21,095 nucleotides of DNA from an uncultured Clostridia bacterium (GTDB taxonomy: Bacteria; Bacillota; Clostridia; Lachnospirales; Anaerotignaceae): assembly GCA_947036475.1 (NCBI GenBank), contig CAMQRG010000012.1:1-21095 (forward strand). Direction: 5' to 3'. Below, in pieces: positions 1 to 7,809 of the stretch (its first letter is position 1; each line of letters begins with the position of its first letter). The notes beneath the pieces are model-generated. The model worked only from the letters and a program-made list of their open reading frames with translations. It did not search any database and was not told the DNA's origin. Made by a program: the position numbers and the translations under genes.

Positions 1-124
1 CCTGATTTTTCAGACGCTTCAAAAAATGAAATTTTCTTATGGCAACGCCCATTATGTGGAAAGATTATTTCCTGATGGCAGTATTCCGAAATTCCGGCTT
101 TTTTATTTGCGGAAAAATAAAAAT

Positions 125-150
125 ACTTTAGTGTGCTACTTGACTAAAGT
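125..150. promoter_or_regulatory. Perfect inverted repeat, candidate operator of the his operon
   Basis: ACTTTAGT (125-132) and ACTAAAGT (143-150) are exact reverse complements separated by 10 nt. The right arm overlaps the -35 hexamer of the promoter feeding hisZ, which is a typical place for a repressor site. TrpR-family regulators (YerC/HisR type) are reported to control his genes in some Firmicutes, and that family is my first guess, but I cannot confirm the motif from memory. No second copy of the pair was seen in this window. The spacing of about 18 bp between half-site centres would suit a dimer contacting two adjacent major grooves. Confidence 0.6.
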
Positions 151-168
151 GATGAAATGGGATACTAT
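140..168 (+). promoter_or_regulatory. Probable promoter of the his operon
   Basis: TTGACT (140-145) and TACTAT (163-168) are separated by 17 nt, as expected for a housekeeping sigma factor. The predicted start of transcription, about 175, leaves a leader of only some 20 nt before the hisZ start. There is therefore no room for a T-box or an attenuator, and control should act at the operator overlapping the -35. Positions 1-124 are AT-rich and show no convincing gene or RNA structure. Confidence 0.6.
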
Positions 169-196
169 TATATGCATAAGGAAGGAAGTGAAGGGA

Positions 197-1318
197 TTGA
201 AACAGGCAGAGATGCTTTTGAAAAAAGAAGAACAGGTGATATTCAGCCTGCGCACGATATTTGAGCAGTTCGGCTACCGTAAATTTAAGATGAGCAAATT
301 TGAGGAATATGATTTTTATGCGGAAAACAGGAGTTTCCTCAACAGTGAAAATATCCTGACGTTTACAGGGCTGGACGGTAAACTCCTGGCGTTAAAGCCG
401 GACGTGACACTTTCTATTGTAAAAAATACAAGGGGCAGCCGCGAAATGGCAGAGCGGGTTTATTATAATGAAAATGTATACCGCGCGCGCAGGGGTGCGG
501 GGGAATACAGGGAGATTATGCAGGTCGGGCTGGAATATATCGGCGAAGTGGACAGCTATGCTACACTGGAAATATTGCTTCTGGCGCAGAAAAGCCTGAA
601 GGCCATCAGCGAGGAATATATTTTGGATCTTTCTCACATGGGCTTTCTGGCGGGGTTGATAGAGCAGAGCGGACTGGGGCTGGCACAGCAGAAAAATGTG
701 CTGCACTGCATCAGCGAAAAAAATGCGCATGGGATACGCGAAATTTGTCGGGAGTGCGGCACAGACAACGATATGCGGGAACGGCTGGAAACAATTGCAG
801 GGCTTTACGGCACACTGGAAGACGCTCTGCCGCAGATGCAGTCCCTTTGCTGTAATGAAAAAATGGAACGTGCTGCGGCAGAATTGGAGGATATTCTGCG
901 TTGTCTGAAAACGGGCGGAAACGAGAAGCGCGTACATCTGGATTTTTCCATTGTAAACGATATGGATTATTACAACGGTGTGATATTTCAGGGGTTCATT
1001 GACGGTGTGCCGAGCAGTATTTTGAGCGGAGGCAGGTATGACAAGCTGGTGCAGAAGCTGGGCAAAGATGCAGATGCAATTGGTTTCGCGCTTTCCCTTG
1101 ACCTGCTGGAACGTTTTGAGACGGCAGAACGGGAGTATGACGTGGATACGCTCCTGCTTTACGACGACGGGACGGACACAGCGGCTCTGGCACAGGCGGC
1201 GCAAATGCTGACAGATAACGGGCAGAGCGTTGCGGTGCAGAAGAAAAATATGGGCGGACTGAAATACAAACAGCTGCTCTGTATGCGGGAGAGGGGGCTT
1301 GAAATCGTTGCGGAATAA
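197..1318 (+). CDS. hisZ: ATP phosphoribosyltransferase regulatory subunit HisZ
   Basis: HisZ is a catalytically inactive paralogue of histidyl-tRNA synthetase. It forms a hetero-octamer with short HisG, enabling catalysis and histidine feedback inhibition. The sequence shows the class II synthetase-like core: FTGLDGKLLALKPDVTLSIV near residues 55-75, the YRARRGAGEYREIMQVGLE stretch, and the late LDFSIVNDMDYYNGVIFQGF and LSGGRYDKL motifs. The tail after about residue 310 is short and resembles a reduced C-terminal domain. I chose TTG 197 because AAGGAAG (182-188) lies 8 nt upstream and because it gives 373 residues beginning close to the family N-terminus. The frame stays open back to ATG 26, but that part crosses the promoter and is unlikely to be translated. 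GTG 188 is an alternative. The gene overlaps hisG by 20 nt. Confidence 0.93.
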   Translation: MKQAEMLLKKEEQVIFSLRTIFEQFGYRKFKMSKFEEYDFYAENRSFLNSENILTFTGLDGKLLALKPDVTLSIVKNTRGSREMAERVYYNENVYRARRGAGEYREIMQVGLEYIGEVDSYATLEILLLAQKSLKAISEEYILDLSHMGFLAGLIEQSGLGLAQQKNVLHCISEKNAHGIREICRECGTDNDMRERLETIAGLYGTLEDALPQMQSLCCNEKMERAAAELEDILRCLKTGGNEKRVHLDFSIVNDMDYYNGVIFQGFIDGVPSSILSGGRYDKLVQKLGKDADAIGFALSLDLLERFETAEREYDVDTLLLYDDGTDTAALAQAAQMLTDNGQSVAVQKKNMGGLKYKQLLCMRERGLEIVAE

Positions 1319-1973
1319 AATCAATATTGCTCTGCCGAAAGGGCGGCTGGGCGAAAAGGCATATGATATTTTTGAAAAAATCGGCTGTGGCTGCCCGGAA
1401 ATACACGAGGGCGGGCGCAAGCTGGTGTTTGAGGACGAGGAAAACGGTGTCTGTTATTTCTGGGTGAAGCCCTCCGATGTGGCAGTTTACGTGGAGCGGG
1501 GCGCGGCGGATATTGGTGTGGTCGGCAAGGATATTCTGCTGGAACAGCCTTATGACGTATATGAACTGCTGGACTTAGGCATGGGGAAATGCCGCATGGC
1601 GGTTGCGGGGGTGAAGGGCGAGCGGCAGGACTCTGAGCATACGCTGCGCGTCGCAACAAAATTCCCCAATATCGCAAGGGAGTATTACCGCGGAAAAAGC
1701 AGGGAAATTGACATCATCGAATTGCATGGCTCAATCGAGATTGCGCCGGTGCTGAAAATGTCAGATGTGATTGTGGATATTGTGGAAACAGGCGTGACGC
1801 TGCGGGAGAATAACCTGGAAGTGCTGGAGGAAATTGTAAATATCAGCGCGCGCCTGATTGCGAACAAGGCCAGCTATAAATTCAAGAATGAAAGAATACG
1901 CGAAATATGCAGCAGGGTCGCGGAGTTTTGCGAAACAGGCAGGGAAGCGGAAAAGCAGGAGGGAAAGCTGTGA
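1299..1973 (+). CDS. hisG: ATP phosphoribosyltransferase catalytic subunit, short form
   Basis: HisG carries out the first committed step: ATP plus PRPP to N1-(5'-phosphoribosyl)-ATP. The N-terminus has the signature INIALPKGRLGEKAYDIF. Later motifs are the RGAADIGVVGKDIL stretch, VATKFPNIAREYY, and ELHGSIEIAPVLKMSDVIVD with the phosphate-binding VETGVTLRENNL loop. At 224 residues it lacks the C-terminal regulatory domain of long HisG, so it should depend on HisZ, encoded immediately upstream. Start TTG 1299 has GGGAG 7 nt upstream. TTG 1308, three codons in, is preceded by GAGGGGG at a spacing of 10 nt and gives an N-terminus closer to homologues, so the exact start is uncertain. The stop codon overlaps the GTG of the next gene. 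Confidence 0.95.
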   Translation: MKSLRNKINIALPKGRLGEKAYDIFEKIGCGCPEIHEGGRKLVFEDEENGVCYFWVKPSDVAVYVERGAADIGVVGKDILLEQPYDVYELLDLGMGKCRMAVAGVKGERQDSEHTLRVATKFPNIAREYYRGKSREIDIIELHGSIEIAPVLKMSDVIVDIVETGVTLRENNLEVLEEIVNISARLIANKASYKFKNERIREICSRVAEFCETGREAEKQEGKL

Positions 1974-2617
1974 AGAACCCCTGGGAGAAAATCAGCCTTG
2001 CGGATTATGAAAGCCATATGAAGCTGGATACTGTGCAGCAGTTACAAACAATGAACACGATTATGAAGGGGCAGTTTGCGGAGTTCCCGGTGAAAACGGC
2101 GATGGTACTCGGTGTGGCAGGCGGCAATGGACTGGAACATGCTGACAAAGGGAAATATCAGAAGGTTTACGGTGTGGACGTGAACAGGGAATATCTTGCG
2201 GAATGTAAAACAAGACATAGCGCGCTGGGGGATATTTTGGAATGTATTCCGGCGGATTTGCTGGCGGAAGATACGGTTTTGCCGCATGCGGAACTGCTGG
2301 CTGCAAACCTGCTGGTGGAATATATCGGATATAGATGTTTCCAGCAGGCTGTCCGGCAGGTTTCGCCGGAGTTTGTTTCCTGTGTGATACAGGCCAATCC
2401 GACAGATGGGTTTGTGTCGGTTTCGCCGTATCTTCATGTTTTCGATGGGTTGGAACAGGTACATCATGAAATAGACGGGCAGACACTGGCGGCAGCGATG
2501 CTTGAAATCGGATACGGCTTGTTGGGAACGGAGGAACATGCCCTGCCGAATGGTAAAAAGCTGGTGCGGCTGGATTTTCGACGGGAAGAAAGGAGCAACC
2601 ATGATTCGGATTTATGA
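1970..2617 (+). CDS. Class I SAM-dependent methyltransferase-like protein inside the his operon
   Basis: The 215-residue product has a glycine-rich nucleotide-binding loop, VLGVAGGNGLEH (residues 46-57), then YGVDVN with an acidic residue (Asp70). This is the motif I/motif II arrangement of Rossmann-fold, class I SAM methyltransferases. The N-terminus NPWEKISLADYESHM looks like a family of uncharacterised clostridial methyltransferase-domain proteins, which I recall without a known substrate. I see no clear catalytic motif for a particular acceptor. Start GTG 1970 is preceded by CAGGAGGGA at about 6 nt and overlaps the hisG stop as GTGA. It is translationally coupled within the operon, 17 nt longer than the hisD start, so it is co-expressed with histidine genes. 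It is not a known histidine enzyme, and its role here is unknown. Confidence 0.85.
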   Translation: MKNPWEKISLADYESHMKLDTVQQLQTMNTIMKGQFAEFPVKTAMVLGVAGGNGLEHADKGKYQKVYGVDVNREYLAECKTRHSALGDILECIPADLLAEDTVLPHAELLAANLLVEYIGYRCFQQAVRQVSPEFVSCVIQANPTDGFVSVSPYLHVFDGLEQVHHEIDGQTLAAAMLEIGYGLLGTEEHALPNGKKLVRLDFRREERSNHDSDL

Positions 2618-3881
2618 ATATAATCAGGTGGGCGATGCGGGGATATTTGCCCGTCAGGAGGAGAAACAGGACGTTTCCGGCGCAGTTTCCGGAATCATTG
2701 CCGATGTGCGGCAGAATGGAGACGAAGCCCTGAAGCGGTACGGGCGGGAATTTGACAATGCGGAGTTGGAAACGCTGGAGGTTTCCGCAGAGGAGCGGGC
2801 AGCAGCACTGGCGGCGGTGGATACAGATTTTTTGGAGATTCTGCGGGAAGCGGCGGCGCATATCCGCGCGTTCCATGAGAAGCAGAAACGGCAGGATTTT
2901 GTCGTGGCAGAGCGGGAAGGTGTGCTGTTGGGACAGCGGTATATTCCGCTGGAGCGGGTCGGGCTGTATGTTCCCGGCGGAACGGCAAGCTATCCCTCTA
3001 CGGTGCTGATGGACTGTATACCGGCGAAGATTGCGGGTGTGGGCGAAATTATTATGACGACGCCTGCGAAGGACGGGAAACTGAACCCTGATGTACTTGC
3101 GGCGGCGGAAGTGGCAGGCGTTGACCGTATATTCAAAATGGGCGGGGCGCAGGCGGTTGCCGCGCTGGCCTATGGAACGGAAAGCGTGCCGCGCGTAGAT
3201 AAAATTGTCGGCCCGGGGAACGCTTTTGTCGCGGAGGCAAAGCGGCAGGTTTTTGGACAGGTTTCGATTGATATGATTGCGGGGCCGAGCGAAATTTTGG
3301 TAATCGCAGACGGGAAATCCGACCCGGCTGTCGTTGCGGCGGATTTGCTTTCACAGGCGGAGCATGACAAAATGGCGGCGGCGGTTCTGGTGACGGAAAG
3401 CAGGGCGCTTGCGGAGGCTGTTGCGGCGGAAATCGAGCGGCAGCTTGCGGAACTGCCCCGCGCGGAGATTGCCCGTGAATCCATTGAGAAAAACGGAAAA
3501 ATCATTCTTGCGGAAAGCATCGCGCAGGCGGTGGAGATTTCCAACCGCATCGCGCCAGAGCATCTGGAAATCTGTGTGGACGAGCCATTTCAATATCTGC
3601 CAATGATTCGCCATGCGGGGTCTGTGTTCCTTGGCAGGAATGCACCGGAGGCTTTGGGCGATTATTTCGCAGGACCAAACCATACCCTGCCTACAAGCGG
3701 TACGGCGCGGTTTTCCAGTCCGCTTTCTGTGGACGATTTTATCAAGAAATCTTCGTTTACTTATTATACAAAAGATGCGCTGGCGGAAGAAGCGGGAAAA
3801 ATTGCCCGCTTTGCCGAACGGGAGGGCCTGCATGCACATGCCCGCTCTGCACTGATACGCGCGGAAAAGGAGGAACAGTAA
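2601..3881 (+). CDS. hisD: Histidinol dehydrogenase
   Basis: HisD is the zinc enzyme that oxidises L-histidinol through histidinal to L-histidine with two NAD+. The 426 residues match the family length. Visible motifs are VGLYVPGGTASYPSTVLM (120-137), KIVGPGNAFVAEAKR (201-215), and IDMIAGPSEILVIAD (223-237). The expected zinc ligands are Gln252 and His255 (SQAEHD), Asp354 (GDYFAGPNH) and His413 (EGLHAHARSA). The catalytic pair is Glu320-His321 (RIAPEHLE). These sit 6-7 positions earlier than the Salmonella and E. coli numbering, so nothing essential is missing. Start ATG 2601 has AAGGAG 5 nt upstream; the gene begins inside the end of the methyltransferase gene. The TAATG overlap with hisC indicates translational coupling. 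Confidence 0.97.
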   Translation: MIRIYEYNQVGDAGIFARQEEKQDVSGAVSGIIADVRQNGDEALKRYGREFDNAELETLEVSAEERAAALAAVDTDFLEILREAAAHIRAFHEKQKRQDFVVAEREGVLLGQRYIPLERVGLYVPGGTASYPSTVLMDCIPAKIAGVGEIIMTTPAKDGKLNPDVLAAAEVAGVDRIFKMGGAQAVAALAYGTESVPRVDKIVGPGNAFVAEAKRQVFGQVSIDMIAGPSEILVIADGKSDPAVVAADLLSQAEHDKMAAAVLVTESRALAEAVAAEIERQLAELPRAEIARESIEKNGKIILAESIAQAVEISNRIAPEHLEICVDEPFQYLPMIRHAGSVFLGRNAPEALGDYFAGPNHTLPTSGTARFSSPLSVDDFIKKSSFTYYTKDALAEEAGKIARFAEREGLHAHARSALIRAEKEEQ

Positions 3882-4954
3882 TGAGCAGATTTATGAGTCC
3901 GCGCTTTGCGAGGCTGGAAGCATATACGCCGGGAGAACAACCGCAGGACCAGCAGTATGTGAAGCTGAATACGAACGAATCGCCTTATCCGCCTTCGCCG
4001 GAAGTGCTGGAACGAATTTCGGCGGCGGAAACGAGCCGGTTGAACCTTTACCCTGACCCGACGGGGCGCGTTTTGAAAGAAAAACTTGCCGCGCTTTATG
4101 GTGTGGAGCCGGAAAATGTGTTCCTTTCCAATGGCTCGGACGATATATTGAATTTTTCGTTTATGGCGTTTTGCGATGCCGAACGCGGCGCGGCATTTCC
4201 GGAAATCAGCTACGGGTTTTATCCGGTCTATGCGGATTTGTACCATGTGCTTTCTGTGCAGATTCCGCTGAAAGAGGATTTTTCTGTTGATTACCGGGAT
4301 TACTGCGGGATTGGGAAGATGGTCGTCATCGCTAACCCCAACGCGCCGACGGGTATGGAAATTTCCGTTTCGGAGATTGAAGAAATTTTGCGGAGCAATC
4401 CACAGAATGTGGTGCTGATAGACGAGGCATATGTTGATTTCGGCGGGACAAGCTGTGTGGAACTGACGAAACAATACGATAACCTTCTGGTGGTGCAGAC
4501 GTTTTCAAAATCGCGCTCCCTTGCAGGGGCAAGGCTGGGCTTTGCCATTGCGGATAAAGAACTGATTGCAGATTTGGAAAAAATTAAATATTCCACAAAC
4601 CCGTATAATATCAACCGGCTGACGTTGGCGGCGGGCGAAGCGGCAGTGGAGAGTGACGCTTATTACCGGAAAAACGCGGCAAAAATTGCGGAAACGAGGG
4701 AACTGACAGCTGCCCGTCTGCGGGAACTGGGCTTTACTGTTCTTCCTTCCGCAGCAAATTTTATTTTTGCAAAATCAGAGAATTTGGCGGGTGAAACGGT
4801 CTATCAGGAATTGAAGAAAAAGGGCGTTCTGGTGCGGCATTTTGGAAAGGAAAAGATAAAGGATTTTGTGCGCATTACCATCGGCACGCCGGAACAGATG
4901 GACATTTTGCTGGAAAAGCTGGCAGAAGTTCTGGCGGAACAAAAGGGGGTGTGA
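3881..4954 (+). CDS. hisC: Histidinol-phosphate aminotransferase
   Basis: HisC converts imidazole-acetol phosphate and glutamate to L-histidinol phosphate with PLP. The fold type I signatures are in order: KLNTNESPYPPSP (28-40), LNLYPDPTG (55-62), SNGSDDILNF, ANPNAPTG with Asn154, LIDEAYVDFG with Asp181 and Tyr184, and FSKSRSLAGARLG, where Lys210 should form the internal aldimine. At 357 residues it is full length. The start overlaps the hisD stop by one base, with AAAAGGAGG just upstream. hisB begins 3 nt after the stop. The overlapping long antisense frames are shadows of its GC-biased codons. Confidence 0.96.
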   Translation: MSRFMSPRFARLEAYTPGEQPQDQQYVKLNTNESPYPPSPEVLERISAAETSRLNLYPDPTGRVLKEKLAALYGVEPENVFLSNGSDDILNFSFMAFCDAERGAAFPEISYGFYPVYADLYHVLSVQIPLKEDFSVDYRDYCGIGKMVVIANPNAPTGMEISVSEIEEILRSNPQNVVLIDEAYVDFGGTSCVELTKQYDNLLVVQTFSKSRSLAGARLGFAIADKELIADLEKIKYSTNPYNINRLTLAAGEAAVESDAYYRKNAAKIAETRELTAARLRELGFTVLPSAANFIFAKSENLAGETVYQELKKKGVLVRHFGKEKIKDFVRITIGTPEQMDILLEKLAEVLAEQKGV

Positions 4955-4957
4955 AGC

Positions 4958-5545
4958 GTGAGAAAGGCAGAAATTAAGCGAAAAACGGCGGAAACGAATA
5001 TTTCCCTTTCGCTTTCCATAGACGGGACTGGGAAAGGCGATATTGCGACCGGAGTAGGCTTTTTAGACCATATGCTGACGCTGTTTGCGAAGCATGGGCG
5101 GTTTGATTTGGCAGTGCAATGCAAGGGCGATACAGAGGTGGACGACCACCATTCTGTGGAGGATATCGGCATCTGCCTGGGTATGGCGTTCCGGCAGGCA
5201 TTGGGCGAAGGGCGCGGCATTGCCCGCTACGGCGATATTACCCTGCCGATGGACGAAGCGCTGATATTGGCGGCGGTGGATTTATCCGGCAGGAACTGGC
5301 TGGAGTATGGTCTTGAAATTCCTGCGGAAAAAGTCGGGACGTTTGATACGGAACTGGCAGAGGAATTTTTCAACGCTTTTGTACGGAATGCGAATATCAA
5401 CCTGCATATTTTACAGCTGCGGGGAAAAAATTCGCATCATATTATAGAAGGCGCGTTCAAGGCGGTTTCGCGTGCACTGGCGAAGGCTGCTGCTGTACAG
5501 GAGGAATATAAGAACGAAATTCCGTCCACGAAGGGGGTGCTGTGA
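4958..5545 (+). CDS. hisB: Imidazoleglycerol-phosphate dehydratase (monofunctional)
   Basis: HisB dehydrates imidazole-glycerol phosphate to imidazole-acetol phosphate using a di-manganese centre. The pseudo-duplicated metal motifs are both present: GFLDHML (34-40) with DTEVDDHHSVEDIGI (58-72), and GKNSHHIIEGAFKA near residue 155. PMDEAL lies between them, and PSTKGVL forms the C-terminus. At 195 residues it is the single-domain form without a fused histidinol phosphatase, which agrees with the separate PHP phosphatase at the operon's end. The start is GTG 4958, with AAAGGGGG about 7 nt upstream. The stop overlaps the hisH start as TGATG. Confidence 0.96.
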   Translation: MRKAEIKRKTAETNISLSLSIDGTGKGDIATGVGFLDHMLTLFAKHGRFDLAVQCKGDTEVDDHHSVEDIGICLGMAFRQALGEGRGIARYGDITLPMDEALILAAVDLSGRNWLEYGLEIPAEKVGTFDTELAEEFFNAFVRNANINLHILQLRGKNSHHIIEGAFKAVSRALAKAAAVQEEYKNEIPSTKGVL

Positions 5546-6159
5546 TGGTTGCGATTGTGGATTATGGCGTGGGGAACCTGTTTTCTCTGCGAAGTTCGCT
5601 GGAATATATTGGCGAAAAAGTGATTGTAACGAGCGATGCGGAGGAAATGCGCCGTTGTGACAGGATTATACTGCCAGGCGTGGGTGCGTTTGGCGATGCG
5701 GCGGAAAAACTGCGTAAAAGCGGGCTGGACGAGGTTGTGAAAGCAGAAGCGGCGGCGGGTAAGCCGCTTTTAGGCATTTGTCTGGGAATGCAGCTTTTGT
5801 TTGAGAAAAGCTATGAATATGGGGAGCATGATGGTCTGGGGCTGGTTGCGGGGAGCGTGAAACCGATTGCGCCGATGATTGGGGAAGGGCTGAAGGTGCC
5901 GCATATTGGCTGGAATGGGCTGGAGTTTCCGAAGGGCAGGGAAAAAAGCGGGCTGTACCGGTATATTCAGGAGGGGGACTGTGTGTATTTTGTACATTCT
6001 TATGCCGCTGTGGACTGCGGGCAGGACGTGACTGCGACTGCGGGATACGGTGTGCCGCTGACGGCGTCTGTGGAACTGGGGAATGTATACGGCGTACAGT
6101 ACCATCCGGAGAAAAGCGGCGAAACGGGGCTGCGGATACTCAAGGCGTTTTGTGAGTGA
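5545..6159 (+). CDS. hisH: Imidazole glycerol phosphate synthase, glutaminase subunit HisH
   Basis: HisH hydrolyses glutamine and channels ammonia to HisF. It is a triad glutamine amidotransferase: the nucleophile Cys79 is in PLLGICLGMQLLFE, and His187 and Glu189 are in VQYHPEKSG. The N-terminal VDYGVGNLFSL and the PGVGAFGDA oxyanion-side motif are also present. At 204 residues it is full length. I prefer ATG 5545, with AAGGGGG 7 nt upstream, over the in-frame GTG one codon earlier. Its partner hisF is separated from it by the repeat-rich insertion and hisA, whereas hisH is commonly adjacent to hisA and hisF in compact operons. A hairpin repeat begins a few bases after the stop. Confidence 0.96.
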   Translation: MVAIVDYGVGNLFSLRSSLEYIGEKVIVTSDAEEMRRCDRIILPGVGAFGDAAEKLRKSGLDEVVKAEAAAGKPLLGICLGMQLLFEKSYEYGEHDGLGLVAGSVKPIAPMIGEGLKVPHIGWNGLEFPKGREKSGLYRYIQEGDCVYFVHSYAAVDCGQDVTATAGYGVPLTASVELGNVYGVQYHPEKSGETGLRILKAFCE

Positions 6160-6162
6160 GGG

Positions 6163-6479
6163 GAGAACCGCGGGGCGAGGTCAAAGCATTTTGCAGCCAT
6201 TCGGCTGCAAAACGGGCGTTCCGCCCGCCGCCTTCTCTTGACGGTGCATAGGCCCCGCACCCCGCCCTCTTTCTTGATAGAAAGAGGGGCAAAGAACTTT
6301 ATTGCCGCCGTGCAGGCACGGCGGAACGCAATTTTTATTTTTGGAGATAAAATTGAGTGCATTCTGGAACAATTTGTTTGGTTTTCGCCGCACAATATTT
6401 GTGCGATGGAAAGAAAAAGTTTAGGGTCAAGCCCTTTTTAAAGGGCTTGCAGGGTACGGGACGGAGTCCCGTGGTCTTA
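6163..6479. repeat. Hairpin-chain intergenic repeat between hisH and the unknown gene
   Basis: This spacer has no credible gene and is a chain of seven perfect stem-loops. They lie at 6189-6212 (TTTTGCAGCC arm), 6213-6227 (CGGGCG), 6265-6288 (CCCTCTTTCT), 6305-6324 (CCGCCGTGC), 6389-6405 (CGCACAA), 6428-6449 (CAAGCCCTTT) and 6456-6472 (ACGGGAC). The right end GTCCCGTGGTCTTA is shared with other spacers here. The left end AGAACCGCGGGGC (6164-6176) is a degenerate reverse complement of it, so the block has approximate inverted termini. None of the stems is followed by a T-run, so intrinsic termination is not expected and read-through into hisA is plausible. Confidence 0.8.
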
Positions 6480-6492
6480 GGAGGAAATGTAA

Positions 6493-6948
6493 ATGCGTGT
6501 GACAAAAAAAGGCGCGGCGTGCGTAGTTCTGGCGGCTATGACAGTGTTCCTGTTTGCGGGGCTGTGCGTGCCGAAAAAAACGCTTGTGGAAAAATACCTG
6601 TCGTGCACAGAGGAGGGGCAGGCGGAACCTGTTACCGCAGAAATTACAGGGACATATTACGCCTATTTCCTGCGTGACGATGTGTTTGACGGGACGATTG
6701 AAATACAGGGCAAGCGACAGGAAACCGGACGGTTTACGCTGTTCAAGGATACCTATACCAGTTTCCATGACGCGTATGGCCAGCCGGAAGGGGTTATTTT
6801 GCAGTTTAAGGAGTTTTCCTATATCAGCGTTGTGGATTCCGGCTATTCGCTCTCCAGCGAATGGGACGCTGGTTGGAAAGAGGAATCCGAGAGAAAACGT
6901 AAATGGGATGATACATTGAAAACAATCCAAAGTTTATTTTCTAAATGA
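6493..6948 (+). CDS. Small membrane-anchored or secreted protein of unknown function
   Basis: I do not recognise this 151-residue protein. It starts with a basic segment (MRVTKKG) followed by one hydrophobic stretch (about residues 8-25, ending LFAGLC), which could be an uncleaved anchor or a signal peptide. LFAGLC is not a good lipobox because leucine precedes the cysteine. The rest is soluble, rich in aromatic and acidic residues (TGTYYAYF, FKDTYTSFHDAYG), and ends with a charged helix (EESERKRKWDD). ATG 6493 has AGGAGG 8 nt upstream. It sits between two copies of the same repeat, in the only large break of the his operon, and has no evident link to histidine synthesis. Confidence 0.75.
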   Translation: MRVTKKGAACVVLAAMTVFLFAGLCVPKKTLVEKYLSCTEEGQAEPVTAEITGTYYAYFLRDDVFDGTIEIQGKRQETGRFTLFKDTYTSFHDAYGQPEGVILQFKEFSYISVVDSGYSLSSEWDAGWKEESERKRKWDDTLKTIQSLFSK

Positions 6949-7029
6949 AACACAATGAATAGAATCCCATCGTATGACATGCGATGGAAAAAGGGTCGAG
7001 GGGCGCTGAACGGAGCGGAGAAGATGTCC

Positions 7030-7063
7030 CTTGCGGGGTGCGGGACAGCGTCCCGCGGTCTTA
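7030..7063 (+). repeat. Copy of the interspersed repeat core, upstream of hisA
   Basis: The 34-nt core begins CTTGCGGGGTGC and ends GTCCCGCGGTCTTA, with the hairpin GCGGGAC-AGC-GTCCCGC in its middle. It matches the copies at 6446-6479 and 18540-18573 at all but a few positions and has the same orientation. It ends 7 nt before the AGGAGG of hisA. A smaller hairpin, CCATCG/CGATGG, lies at about 6968-6988, so most of the 135-nt spacer 6949-7083 is structured. Confidence 0.8.
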
Positions 7064-7083
7064 CAATTTTAGGAGGGAACAGA

Positions 7084-7809
7084 ATGGAATTATTTCCTGC
7101 CATAGATTTGATTGGCGGCGCGGCGGTACGCCTTGTGAAAGGTGATTTCGCGCAGAAAACAGTATACAGCGAAAATCCGGCGAAGGTCGCATGCGGCTTT
7201 GCTTCGGCGGGTGCGAAATACCTCCATGTCGTAGATTTGGAGGGAGCGAAGGACGGCGGTACCCCGAATCTGGAAACCATACGGGAGATTGTACGGACAA
7301 GCGGCCTGCTGACGGAAGTCGGCGGGGGTATCCGCACAGAGGAAACCGTCAGAAAATATCTGGATGCAGGCGTATTCCGCGTGATACTCGGAACGGCGGC
7401 GGTGGAAAACCCTGATTTTCTGCGGGATATGGTGGAAAAATACGGCGGAAAAATTGCCGTTGGTGTGGATATTAAAGATGGTATGGTTGCTATTAAGGGC
7501 TGGACGGAGGTTTCTGCCGAAAGCTGTTTTGATTTCTGTGCAAGGCTGGAACGGCTGGGCGTGGAAACTATCATCTGTACGGATATTTCGCGAGATGGTC
7601 TGCTTTCCGGTACGAATATGGCGCTCTACCAGGAACTTTCCCGTCGTTTTTCGGTGAACATCGTGGCGTCCGGCGGGGTGACGTCCCTGGAGGAAGTGCG
7701 GACGCTTTCCGGTTTGGGCATCTACGGTGCGATACTCGGCAAAGCGTTGTATACAGGCAATATCGACTTAAAAGCGGCGTTGGCCGCAGCAAAGGGGGAA
7801 GGCAGATGA
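7084..7809 (+). CDS. hisA: Phosphoribosylformimino-5-aminoimidazole carboxamide ribotide isomerase
   Basis: HisA is a TIM-barrel Amadori isomerase converting ProFAR to PRFAR. The catalytic pair is Asp8 (FPAIDLIGG) and Asp129 (GVDIKDG). The barrel's phosphate-binding elements TEVGGGIRTEETVRKYLDAG, VILGTAAVENP, and IVASGGVTSLEEV are all visible. At 241 residues it is normal length. ATG 7084 has AGGAGGG 7 nt upstream. The frame is open upstream through the repeat to about 6958, but those codons are repeat-derived and not family-like. It overlaps hisF by 4 nt (ATGA). Confidence 0.97.
   Translation: MELFPAIDLIGGAAVRLVKGDFAQKTVYSENPAKVACGFASAGAKYLHVVDLEGAKDGGTPNLETIREIVRTSGLLTEVGGGIRTEETVRKYLDAGVFRVILGTAAVENPDFLRDMVEKYGGKIAVGVDIKDGMVAIKGWTEVSAESCFDFCARLERLGVETIICTDISRDGLLSGTNMALYQELSRRFSVNIVASGGVTSLEEVRTLSGLGIYGAILGKALYTGNIDLKAALAAAKGEGR

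Noticed and set aside
26..196. Open extension of hisZ upstream to ATG 26
   Set aside because: It runs through the promoter and inverted repeat, is not HisZ-like, and the ribosome binding site lies just before 197.
392..1420. Long - strand frame opposite hisZ and hisG
   Set aside because: No family-like motifs or ribosome binding site; it mirrors a real, motif-rich gene on the + strand.
6189..6324. Possible CRISPR array from regularly spaced hairpins
   Set aside because: Arms differ in sequence from one hairpin to the next and there are no identical direct repeats with unique spacers.
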